Source: Robiginitomaculum sp. (GTDB lineage: Bacteria; Pseudomonadota; Alphaproteobacteria; Caulobacterales; Maricaulaceae). Taken from it: a stretch of 7,556 bases of DNA. Under the pieces are notes generated by a model. That model searched no databases. It saw only the letters and a program-made list of their open reading frames with translations, and was not told where the DNA came from. The translations under genes were made by a program, and so were the position numbers. The stretch covers positions 115,254 to 122,809 of the forward strand of contig NVWT02000004.1 in assembly GCA_002733735.2 (NCBI GenBank). The letters run 5' to 3'. Shown one piece after another: positions 1 through 7,127 of this stretch (positions within the stretch are counted from its first letter, which is position 1; each line of letters starts with the position of its first letter).

Positions 1-1
1 G

Positions 2-94
2 CAGAACCGCAGGCTTGGAACAGACTGGTTCTGGATTACCGGGGTGATTTGGTGGCAGAAAGCTATAACAAAGATAAAGAAGTGCGCACTATGA
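2..94 (+). CDS. possible C-terminal tail of an upstream gene (partial)
   Basis: A frame open from the left edge ends with TGA at 92-94, giving about 30 residues rich in Trp and hydrophobic residues (DWFWITGVIWWQKAI) followed by a Lys-rich end (TKIKKCAL). It could be the last transmembrane segment of an upstream membrane protein. The stop overlaps the ATG at 91 as ATGA, a classic translational-coupling junction. The other forward frame (frame 1) is also open across these bases, so this tail may be a chance open frame. The gene cannot be identified from so little sequence. Confidence 0.25.
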   Translation, partial: QNRRLGTDWFWITGVIWWQKAITKIKKCAL

Positions 95-267
95 CAAGAA
101 AAATGATTTGGCTTATCGGGGCATCTGTTGGGTTAATTACAATATTTAGCATGAGAGCTATTGCGCCAGACCTATCCGGTATCCTGCAAATCGGTACAGG
201 TATAGCAATCGCCGGAGTTGTTAGCTTCGCCATCGGGTTGTTTTTTGAAAGAAATAACAAGTCCTAA
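91..267 (+). CDS. small two-helix membrane protein, unknown function
   Basis: From ATG 91 this encodes 58 residues: a short basic start (MTRK), a first hydrophobic helix (about residues 5-22), a short polar loop around APDLSG, a second Gly/Ala/Ile-rich helix (about residues 29-50) and a charged tail (FERNNKS). It is therefore predicted to be a two-pass inner-membrane miniprotein. ATG 91 is preferred because AAGAAG lies 8 nt upstream and the ATG overlaps a possible upstream stop as ATGA. The same frame is open all the way to base 1, so a TTG at 49, a GTG at 52 or a start outside the window are alternatives. In that last case this would be the membrane tail of a longer protein. I recognise no family, and no function can be assigned. 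Confidence 0.5.
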   Translation: MTRKMIWLIGASVGLITIFSMRAIAPDLSGILQIGTGIAIAGVVSFAIGLFFERNNKS

Positions 268-366
268 CAATCACATTCCTTTAATCTGAGCATTCAGAAT
301 TAGAGCATGTTCAATCTATATGTAATCGCATAAAATAATGCTTTGATGGTTTATGGAATGGACAAT

Positions 367-1527
367 ATGACGGTCACTTTGAACAATCGCATGATGCGCC
401 GCCTATGGCTCGATACCAATGGCTTACTTTCATCGTCATCAGAAAAACTTGATATTGTCTCAATTATCAAAAAACTAGGTTTTGTTCAGCTAGATACAAT
501 TCAAAATGTTTCTAGAGCTCATCATCATATAATTTGGAGCCGTAATCATAAATACCGCGAGCCAATGCTAGATGAATTGCTTAGCGCAAAAGAGCATATA
601 TTCGAGCATTTCACCCATGATGCTTGCGTCCTTCCCATGGATATATACCCCATGTGGCAACGAAGATTTAAACGTATGCAGGCCACACTAGACCGAGCTT
701 CCTATCATAATCCTCAGCGGATCAAAGACTGGGAAGATGTCTTAATTGAACGCATCACAAGTGATGGCGCACTTTGCACCAAAGACTTTAACAGTAAGAG
801 CAATGGCAAAAAAAAAGTATGGACGAGACCACCTCATAAACAGGTATTGGATTATCTGTGGTATTCGGGTGTTTTAGCCACGTCGCACCGTGAAAAATTT
901 ATCAAATTTTATGATTTAACTGAGCGCGTTATTCCGCAACAGTTTCTAGATATAAAAATTCCTGAAGCAGAACAGGTAAACTTGCTGTGTGCTGGTGCAT
1001 TGTCGCGTTTGGCGGCTGGCAGTGCGAAAGAAATTAAGGAGTTTTGGGAGGCAAAAGACGTTAAAGAGGTAAAGCTCTGGATCGAGGCAAACAAGAAAAA
1101 CGTCATACCGGTAAAATGGGAAACAGACAGTGGAACGTGGAAAGACTCCTATGCGTTAAATGACATTAAACAGCGTATTGAAAATTTGCCGCCTCACTCT
1201 TCAAGAATGAAAATTATAAATCCTTTTGATCCAGCTGTACGCGACCGCAAACGTCTAAAATCAATATTTGGTTTTGATTATAAACTTGAAGTTTTTGTAC
1301 CTGCTGCAAAACGCCGGTGGGGATATTATGTTTACCTTCTCCTTGAAGGAGACCGCTTTGTCGGCAGGGTCGAGGCCAAAGCAAACCGCAAAACTAAATG
1401 CCTAAATGTACTCAACTTCTGGCCAGAGGACGGCATTAAATGGGGATCTAACCGCAAAAAGAAGCTCGAAGCAGAACTAATCAGATTTGCACGTTTAGCA
1501 AACCTAGATACCGTGAAATGGTCTTAG
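367..1527 (+). CDS. YcaQ/AlkX-like winged-helix DNA glycosylase (HTH_42 family)
   Basis: The protein belongs to the HTH_42 family (formerly DUF1006), the AlkZ/YcaQ group of DNA glycosylases. E. coli YcaQ (AlkX) unhooks interstrand crosslinks and removes bulky N-alkyl lesions. Residues 38-45 (GFVQLDTI) carry the catalytic QxD signature (Gln41, Asp43 from ATG 367) that marks the YcaQ branch; AlkZ has QxQ. Other family landmarks are RAHHHIIWSR just after it, HFTHDACVLPM, the KQVLDYLWYSGVLATSHREK helix pair, and the C-terminal INPFDPAVRDRKRL / FGFDYKLEVFVPAAKR.WGYY / GDRFVGRVEAKANRK blocks. About 386 residues is normal full length, with no frameshift. The frame extends to TTG 343, with ATGs at 346, 358 and 367. 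I choose 367 because MTVTLNNRMMRRLWL matches the usual family N-terminus and a GGA lies 9 nt upstream. It is an apparently monocistronic cytoplasmic repair enzyme with no obvious functional link to its neighbours. Family confidence is high; the exact start is uncertain. Confidence 0.88.
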   Translation: MTVTLNNRMMRRLWLDTNGLLSSSSEKLDIVSIIKKLGFVQLDTIQNVSRAHHHIIWSRNHKYREPMLDELLSAKEHIFEHFTHDACVLPMDIYPMWQRRFKRMQATLDRASYHNPQRIKDWEDVLIERITSDGALCTKDFNSKSNGKKKVWTRPPHKQVLDYLWYSGVLATSHREKFIKFYDLTERVIPQQFLDIKIPEAEQVNLLCAGALSRLAAGSAKEIKEFWEAKDVKEVKLWIEANKKNVIPVKWETDSGTWKDSYALNDIKQRIENLPPHSSRMKIINPFDPAVRDRKRLKSIFGFDYKLEVFVPAAKRRWGYYVYLLLEGDRFVGRVEAKANRKTKCLNVLNFWPEDGIKWGSNRKKKLEAELIRFARLANLDTVKWS

Positions 1528-1783
1528 TATGTAAGCGTCAACTTCATATAGAAATCAACCACCAGTTAATCTGACCACGCCTGCTGAGTAATTGGCTATT
1601 TGCCTCCCAGTTTTGATCTACTCTCGATACCCCTAAAAATGAAATTAAGTGAATACCACACTTGATTATTAACTTATCCTAATATAAGCAGGTGCTAATA
1701 ATCGTTTCATTACAATAAATTTAGAATATTACAAATTCCGCCAAGCAAGCTGTAACCCTTTTAAAAGAGACCGGAGAAATTAG
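1528..1783. other. intergenic region with gene relic and likely peroxidase promoter
   Basis: This 256-bp AT-rich gap separates the glycosylase from the peroxidase gene. It holds the 51-bp relic of the FlaEY-like 3' end at 1552-1602. A weak promoter candidate for the downstream gene is TTGATT (1662-1667) with TATAAG (1683-1688), but the 15-nt spacer is short. GGAG at 1773-1776, 7 nt before ATG 1784, is a good ribosome binding site and fixes that start. No convincing terminator follows the glycosylase stop. Confidence 0.5.
1552..1602 (-). pseudogene. relic of the 3' end of a FlaEY-like gene
   Basis: Read on the minus strand, 1602-1555 encodes QIANYSAGVVRLTGG followed by TGA. The intact gene at 4440 ends QIANYSAGLARLTGG-TGA. 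Over 51 bp (1552-1602 against 4437-4487) I count 46 identical bases. The five differences are two synonymous changes plus conservative Leu-to-Val (two bases) and Ala-to-Val changes, the pattern expected of a former coding sequence. Similarity stops abruptly beyond the Gln codon, and an in-frame TAG (1618-1620) lies six codons before it, so nothing functional remains. It is either the last trace of a tandem paralogue or the displaced original 3' end after an insertion. Confidence 0.75.
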
Positions 1784-4369
1784 ATGAGAGATACCCTACT
1801 TTTGAAAAAAATGGCGATAGCTGTTCTTGTTTTTGCAATGGCGGTTTTCGGATATCCGCTCAACGGCCAAGCACAATCGGCGGAACAAGAATTATGGAAT
1901 ATTCAGCGTGATGACACACCTAATTCCTTACGCTCAACCCTTGCCTTTAAGGGCGGGTTGCACAAATTAGAAGAAGGTGACTACCTTCAGTTAAGAACTC
2001 CATCCGCAGAATTAGTATCTATTTTGCTTACGAAAGTGCAACCCACACACCTAGGTGGGGTTTTATTGCAGGGGTATTCAAAAAATAACCAGAATCAACT
2101 CCATTTAGTTGTCGCAAACGGACGAGGTTTTGGCCAATGGACTATCAATGGCGAAACAAGCTACATGATCCACAGCGAGGCATTAAAGCCGACAGCGTTA
2201 ATTACCGCCAATTCCATAACCTTATTGCCAGCCAAGTTAGAAATAGAAACTTTATTAAGTAGCGCCTTAACCTTGAATTCCGGCCCTGTAGTTGCATGGT
2301 TTACATCTGATTTTGAAGAAAAGTACGGCTTATCTACATCCCTGCGGCTTCAATATGTTGTTAGCCGGATCAATCAGCTACGCAAAAACAATAATTTAGA
2401 TCCGGTCACATTGATTGCCACCAGGAAAGTAGACGCATATTCATCAAATACATTACTAAAATCAACCGGAGCCACTATTGCCTCGGCTAGGCCATTGACT
2501 GCCGATGAAAATATAGCATTGGTCGCAGCTGTCTTGCCGTCTTCGCGGTCTGTAAAAACCGGAGTCGCAGCAACCGCATTCGCCACAATCATTAATCCTG
2601 GCAATACTGATGCGTTAAACTGCGGACTGGTGATGAATGGAGCCAATCCTGCCGGCACATTTAGTTTTCAGCAAACTGATGCAGCTAATGTACCGATTGG
2701 CACACCAGATCAAACCCTGACTATTGCAGCAAATGCGGCGCAAAGCTTTATCTTTTCTTTTACAGCTAGCTCCGCGCAAAGCCCCGGACTTGATTTACCC
2801 ATTGAGTTTTCTTGCTCCAATCGGCAGTCAGCAGCAATTATTTCTGGCCTAAACACTTTGTTCTTTTCGGCATCAGATTCAGACGTTCCTGACATCATTG
2901 CCGTAAGTGAAACCGGTTCCGCCGTCGGCCTTAACACCGAAGCTGGCGTTGTCGATATGGTTGACCGTGAAAAAGATGGTGCCTTCGTGGTTGCTACTTC
3001 TAATGTAGGAATTGGAGCGGAAATTACCGTAACCGCAGAATCCACGGCTCCAGCCTCCTATCCAGTTTCATTACTGGTCTGCCAAACCGATCCGGGTACA
3101 GGCGCATGTTTGGCAACGCCTGCTGCGCAAACTGTTTTAACTATTGGTGCTGGTGAAACCCCTTCTTTTGCCATCTTTGCTAGCTCTGAAACAGTATGGC
3201 AATATGACCCGGCGGGACGACGGGTTAATATTCTTTTCAAAGAGGGAGCAGAAATTCGCGGTTCAACTTCGGTAGCTTTGCGGACATTACAAGGCACACC
3301 AGACCTACCAGCCACGGCAATTGATTATGTTTCCATTGCTGAGAACCTACCAGCTCATTTCACCCAAACAGTACTAATGGGGCCGGGGCAAACTACAGCC
3401 ATCGCCACAGATAACACCCCTGCTAGCAATCCTGTAACCAATGCTGGCGCCACATTGGGACGGGTATTATTCTATGATAAGCGAGTTAGCATAAATGACA
3501 CTATCTCTTGTGCATCTTGTCATGCGCCATCAATCGGTTTTTCAGATCCTGATGTATTAAGCGTCGGCTTCGAGGGTGGGCTTACCGGGCGTCATTCCAT
3601 GGGTTTGGCCAATGCGCGTTTTTATGCTCCAGAAGCATTTTTCTGGGACGAGCGTGCCGCAACACTTGAAGATCAGGTGTTAATGCCTATCCAAGATCAT
3701 GTCGAGATGGGCATGAGCTTGTCAACATTGGTGCCAAAACTGCAAGCTGTTAGTTTTTACCCCGCGTTGTTTGAGACAGCATTTGGCGATAATACTGTAA
3801 CATCAGACCGTATATCCAAGGCATTGGCACAATTCATACGCTCTATGATTTCCTCTAACTCTAAGTTTGACCAAGCCTATATCGCCGGCACACCGACACA
3901 ACCTGATTTTGCCGGGACATTTACCGCCGAAGAAAGGCTTGGCTTGGCATTGTTTCAACCAAGCCCTGGATCCGGCACACAATCACTAATGTGTTCTGCT
4001 TGTCATGCCACAGTTGTTCAGTCACTTGATGCGGCGCATAATAACGGGCTTGATGCAGAAACCTCTGCCGACCAAGGCGCCGGAGAAGGACGTTTCAAGT
4101 CTCCCTCATTGCGCAATATAGCTATTCGCCCACCTTTCATGCACGATGGGAGATTTGCAACATTAGAAGAGGTTGTAGAGTTTTATAATTCCGGTATCCA
4201 GGATCACCCAAACCTCGCACCCCGGCTACGAGATGGACAAACTGGATTACCTATACGCTTTAACCTATCGGCAGCAGAAAAAGCAGCTTTGGTCGCTTTT
4301 CTAAAAACCTTAACCGATGAAGACTTTCTAAATGCTACCCAGTATTCAGATCCATTCAAAAAACGATAA
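1784..4369 (+). CDS. exported MauG/cytochrome c peroxidase-like di-heme protein with long N-terminal extension
   Basis: Residues 1-30 form a Sec signal peptide (KK, hydrophobic core, likely cleavage after GQA), so the protein is periplasmic or secreted. About residues 545-855 are a bacterial di-heme peroxidase/MauG domain: NPVTNAGATLGRVLFYDKR, first heme site CASCH (576-580), FFWDERAATLEDQ with Trp621 (inter-heme Trp position), HVEMG with Glu641 (active-site Glu position), second heme site CSACH (737-741), SPSLRNIAIRPPFMHDGRF and a closing LSAAEKAALVAFLKTLTDED. Tyr801 in EEVVEFY falls where CcpA-type enzymes have the Met heme ligand, which suggests a MauG-like Tyr ligand. The roughly 540-residue extension comprises a segment (65-134, 166-210) resembling the propeptide and first strand of reprolysin-like metallopeptidases but without HExxH, then two beta-sandwich-like domains (about 248-362 and 368-505) with paired cysteines Cys280/Cys344 and Cys433/Cys442. 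Usual family members have 300-450 residues. The physiological substrate is unknown. The peroxidase/MauG call is secure; the domain origins are inference. Confidence 0.88.
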   Translation: MRDTLLLKKMAIAVLVFAMAVFGYPLNGQAQSAEQELWNIQRDDTPNSLRSTLAFKGGLHKLEEGDYLQLRTPSAELVSILLTKVQPTHLGGVLLQGYSKNNQNQLHLVVANGRGFGQWTINGETSYMIHSEALKPTALITANSITLLPAKLEIETLLSSALTLNSGPVVAWFTSDFEEKYGLSTSLRLQYVVSRINQLRKNNNLDPVTLIATRKVDAYSSNTLLKSTGATIASARPLTADENIALVAAVLPSSRSVKTGVAATAFATIINPGNTDALNCGLVMNGANPAGTFSFQQTDAANVPIGTPDQTLTIAANAAQSFIFSFTASSAQSPGLDLPIEFSCSNRQSAAIISGLNTLFFSASDSDVPDIIAVSETGSAVGLNTEAGVVDMVDREKDGAFVVATSNVGIGAEITVTAESTAPASYPVSLLVCQTDPGTGACLATPAAQTVLTIGAGETPSFAIFASSETVWQYDPAGRRVNILFKEGAEIRGSTSVALRTLQGTPDLPATAIDYVSIAENLPAHFTQTVLMGPGQTTAIATDNTPASNPVTNAGATLGRVLFYDKRVSINDTISCASCHAPSIGFSDPDVLSVGFEGGLTGRHSMGLANARFYAPEAFFWDERAATLEDQVLMPIQDHVEMGMSLSTLVPKLQAVSFYPALFETAFGDNTVTSDRISKALAQFIRSMISSNSKFDQAYIAGTPTQPDFAGTFTAEERLGLALFQPSPGSGTQSLMCSACHATVVQSLDAAHNNGLDAETSADQGAGEGRFKSPSLRNIAIRPPFMHDGRFATLEEVVEFYNSGIQDHPNLAPRLRDGQTGLPIRFNLSAAEKAALVAFLKTLTDEDFLNATQYSDPFKKR

Positions 4370-4372
4370 CTT

Positions 4373-4416
4373 AAACGAGCCTGTTTGAAACACATTCTCT
4401 ACAAACAGGCTCGTTT
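4373..4416. terminator. bidirectional intrinsic terminator between convergent genes
   Basis: The arms AAACGAGCCTGTTTG (4373-4387) and CAAACAGGCTCGTTT (4402-4416) are a perfect 15-bp inverted repeat around a 14-nt loop. On the plus strand the stem runs into TTTTAAT. On the minus strand the transcript ends in a T-rich run complementary to the flanking A-rich bases. It starts 3 nt after the peroxidase stop and lies 23 nt beyond the stop of the convergent gene, so it can serve both. Confidence 0.8.
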
Positions 4417-4436
4417 TAATAATTTCAGTATTTTCT

Positions 4437-4487
4437 AAATCAACCACCAGTTAGTCTGGCTAATCCTGCTGAGTAATTGGCTATTTG
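4437..4487. repeat. 51-bp imperfect direct repeat, intact copy (partner 1552-1602)
   Basis: This segment is the last 15 codons, stop codon and 3 further bases of the minus-strand gene. It matches 1552-1602 in the same orientation at 46 of 51 positions, including an uninterrupted 23-bp block at the 4465-4487 end. The two copies are 2,885 bp apart and bracket the whole peroxidase gene with its promoter region and terminator. Confidence 0.85.
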
Positions 4488-7127
4488 TGCGCTGAGGTAT
4501 GCCGGAACTGGGCCATTAACTTTATTGCCGCCCTCAAGCAACGCCTTTAATGCTGGATCAAGGGTCAATGTGCGATAGGCGCTGCGTACTAATGTTAAGG
4601 CTTCATTCAATGCTTCATTGGCGGCATTTGCTTGTTTTAGGGTGCTCAAAGCAATATCGGCGCTAAATCCAAGGGCATAAACCGGCGGCGCTGAGCTACT
4701 GGTTTCATCGGCTTCATTTTCTTCTTCTAGCTGTACCGCGCCCTCTGGAATTCCCAATGCCGACAGCAAATCACGTCCTTCTGGCCCTGCAAATAATTCA
4801 ATCGAATTTCCCTCGCCTGGCTCGATGCGTAAAGTATCCCCCTTGGCGCCACGGACAATTTCTGCTTTGCCATCAAGAACCAAAACAGCATTTATTTTGA
4901 ACGTCAGCGCCCGATAAGTATCATCACTATCGATGCGAATAGTTCGTTTTGTTCCGCCATTAAGGCTGATCTGAAAACTATCACCATCACGAGCCACCGA
5001 ACGGGTGGTTAAAACCGGGCTATCAGCTGTTACCGCTATTCCCTTTGGCAGACGAAAAGCGTCTAAAATTGATGTTCCGGTGGTATCAATGCTTATTGCC
5101 GCCGCCGATGCATTTCCGCCGCCGCCGGTTATCTGGCTGGTTCCCTCAACCGCACCAGTTGCAAGATCAATCCTGCTGACAAAGGCATTATTACTGCCAC
5201 TTAACACCCCGCCGCCGGGCATGGAGCCGCCAGTGGTTCCAGCGGCATATAATTTTCCATTGGCTGATGCCAATTCGCTAATGGTATCAGTGGCGCTGGT
5301 GCCTAAAAATGTCGTCCAAGTGCGCAAAGGATTGCCGCCGCCATCTTCGTCTATTCGTGCCAAAAACCCGTCGCGCTCGCCAGAAGGAGCCAAAATACCA
5401 GCACCAAGGCCGTTTGCTGCGCCGGCTGATCCACCAACGATAATTGCCGTGCCGTCAACTCGCAAAGAGGTAATTGAGCCGCTATCAAGCGCACCTAAAT
5501 CAATCTGCCAAATTGCCGGATCAGTGCCATTGGCGGCACTGAATTTGGTTAGTTTACCAATGCCGTCTTCTTCGCTGGCGACCAATAAATTTCCATTAGC
5601 ATCAATGGCTATTTCCTTGGCGGTTTCATTGGCAGCGGTTCCGAATTGGCGGGTGAATAAGGTATTACCATTACTGTCCATCGCCCGGATATATGCGTCT
5701 GCGCCGCCATTATGCACGCCGGTAAGCGCGGCACTGGTCGAGCCAACAACAAATATATTGCCGCTGGCATCAACCGTTACCGCATTGGCTTGATCGTCGG
5801 AAAATACTCCGAAGCGTTTGATGAATTGCTCATTGCCATTGGCATCAAATTTGGCAACGAAACTGTCAGAACCACCGAATTTAGTAGTATCACCCAAAGT
5901 GCCGCTTACCTTACCGGAAATTATCACCGATCCGTCATTTCCTATTTCCAGATCACTAACATCAATATCACCAGCAGCACCCAAACCACGGGTGAAAACA
6001 GTTTTGCCAGAGCTGTCATAGCGCACCAGATATATGTCTTTTTCGCCGCGCGGCTGTAGGCCTGCGACCTCACCATCAGAACTAACGATAGCGTAAATTT
6101 CGCCATCGGCTCCGGTTTTAGTAGCTAGGAATTTCGTGCTGGCATCTTCAGCTGCCTCAAGACGGGTGGAAAAATCTATCGCCGGCGCTGATAACGCCTC
6201 GGCATCAAATTTACTGATGCGGGCTGTTGCTGTCTCGCCATTACCAGAAACACCAGCTACATAAATTGCCGGCGTTCCGGTAACCGGAATAAACTGCAAA
6301 GGCTCGACTTCAGCACCAAGGATTTTGTAACCAAACTGGTTTCCTTGCACGATATTATTTTCGTCCGGCTCGCCAATTTTTACCCGCTTAAAAGTCGAGA
6401 ACAAACCAGCAGCATCTAGCTTGCTATTGATGTAATCGGCTACATTATCAAGATTGCGCACGGTTGCGCCCATCTCGGCCAGATCAATATTAACCACCAC
6501 ATCGCCTGTTACCCGCTTGGCGGTTATGGTAAATTGTGCATTGCCCGCAAACGCCGGAACCGCATCATCAAATGTGCCGTCATAAATCACCCCGGTGACA
6601 TAATCCGAACGATTGCGTTCAATCGACAAAGTACTATCGGCTTTGCTGCTTTTCGCACCCTTTAGGAACGCAAGTTCTTCAAATTCTGTTGCGCCAAGGA
6701 AACCCTCCAACTGGGCTATGCCCTCACCCAAACGACGATCTAACAAACGTCTTCGCGCATCAGTGACGGTTTTGTCGGCGGCCTCGACCCCCAACGCCGA
6801 AAGCCTGCGAAGCCCTTGATATAGAGCAAATAATTTCTTTTGGTCTTCTGGAGCTGACGTGTCGGAAAAACTCTCCAAATCCTGATAGAAAAACTGACCC
6901 GAAGCCAACGCCTTATTAAGGATAGCTGCTTGCCCTAACGGTTTGGCACTAGCATCCCATGGCGGTGGCACCGAGGTATCTGGCTTGGCGGCATTTAGGT
7001 TTCGCACATTGACCGCCCGCCCAGCCGAGATCAATCTGGCCAGGCGCAAATCACTTGCCGCCTGATAGCTACCAAGTAGCAAATCAGCGCTTAATCCGGT
7101 TGGCGAAAACGAGCCATTAAACGACAT
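4440..7127 (-). CDS. FlaEY-like flagellum-associated beta-propeller protein
   Basis: From ATG at 7127 the product has 895 residues and appears to contain no cysteine. Order of parts: a helical N-terminal region (1-170); a module at about 178-255 (VVVNIDLAEMGATVRNLDNV, ADYINSKLDAAG) resembling the flagellin hook IN motif; seven propeller repeats opening with TARISKFD, DIYLVRYD, DSFVAKFD, DAYIRAMD, IGKLTKFS, DGFLARID and AFVSRID at about 301, 364, 421, 477, 522, 586 and 648, several followed by SBBP-type DASGNIFVVGS / DANGNLLVAS strands; a second IN-like module (705-797, GDSFQISLNGG, YRALTFKINAV); an acidic linker; and a helical C-terminus ending QIANYSAGLARLTGG. There is no Sec signal, so an axial or flagellar-exported protein is plausible. 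It resembles proteins annotated as regulatory protein FlaEY of Caulobacter, recalled and not searched. The frame runs open to TTG 7232, but the extra 35 residues translate AT-rich promoter-like DNA; GTG 7157 behind AGGAAG is the main alternative start. Confidence 0.75.
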   Translation of the reverse strand: MSFNGSFSPTGLSADLLLGSYQAASDLRLARLISAGRAVNVRNLNAAKPDTSVPPPWDASAKPLGQAAILNKALASGQFFYQDLESFSDTSAPEDQKKLFALYQGLRRLSALGVEAADKTVTDARRRLLDRRLGEGIAQLEGFLGATEFEELAFLKGAKSSKADSTLSIERNRSDYVTGVIYDGTFDDAVPAFAGNAQFTITAKRVTGDVVVNIDLAEMGATVRNLDNVADYINSKLDAAGLFSTFKRVKIGEPDENNIVQGNQFGYKILGAEVEPLQFIPVTGTPAIYVAGVSGNGETATARISKFDAEALSAPAIDFSTRLEAAEDASTKFLATKTGADGEIYAIVSSDGEVAGLQPRGEKDIYLVRYDSSGKTVFTRGLGAAGDIDVSDLEIGNDGSVIISGKVSGTLGDTTKFGGSDSFVAKFDANGNEQFIKRFGVFSDDQANAVTVDASGNIFVVGSTSAALTGVHNGGADAYIRAMDSNGNTLFTRQFGTAANETAKEIAIDANGNLLVASEEDGIGKLTKFSAANGTDPAIWQIDLGALDSGSITSLRVDGTAIIVGGSAGAANGLGAGILAPSGERDGFLARIDEDGGGNPLRTWTTFLGTSATDTISELASANGKLYAAGTTGGSMPGGGVLSGSNNAFVSRIDLATGAVEGTSQITGGGGNASAAAISIDTTGTSILDAFRLPKGIAVTADSPVLTTRSVARDGDSFQISLNGGTKRTIRIDSDDTYRALTFKINAVLVLDGKAEIVRGAKGDTLRIEPGEGNSIELFAGPEGRDLLSALGIPEGAVQLEEENEADETSSSAPPVYALGFSADIALSTLKQANAANEALNEALTLVRSAYRTLTLDPALKALLEGGNKVNGPVPAYLSAQIANYSAGLARLTGG

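Noticed and set aside
284..301. Possible small hairpin around CTGAGCATTCAG after the membrane miniprotein
   Set aside because: The stem is only 4 bp and no T-run follows, so it is not a credible terminator.
2374..3315. Three minus-strand open frames (94, 111 and 85 residues) inside the peroxidase gene
   Set aside because: They lie fully antisense to a well-supported coding sequence and have no motifs.
5080..5240. Repeated GCCGCCGCC-type tracts as a possible microsatellite or regulatory repeat
   Set aside because: They encode Gly-rich loops (for example GGGG and PGGG) within the propeller protein and follow normal codon use.
5005..5793. 262-residue plus-strand open frame opposite the FlaEY-like gene
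   Set aside because: It is Pro/Ser/Ala-rich low-complexity translation complementary to the Gly/Asp-rich propeller repeats, with no family resemblance. The minus-strand protein is clearly the real one.
5712..6059. Plus-strand open frames at 5712-6059 and 5818-6021
   Set aside because: They are antisense shadows of propeller repeat codons with no ribosome binding site or recognisable motif.
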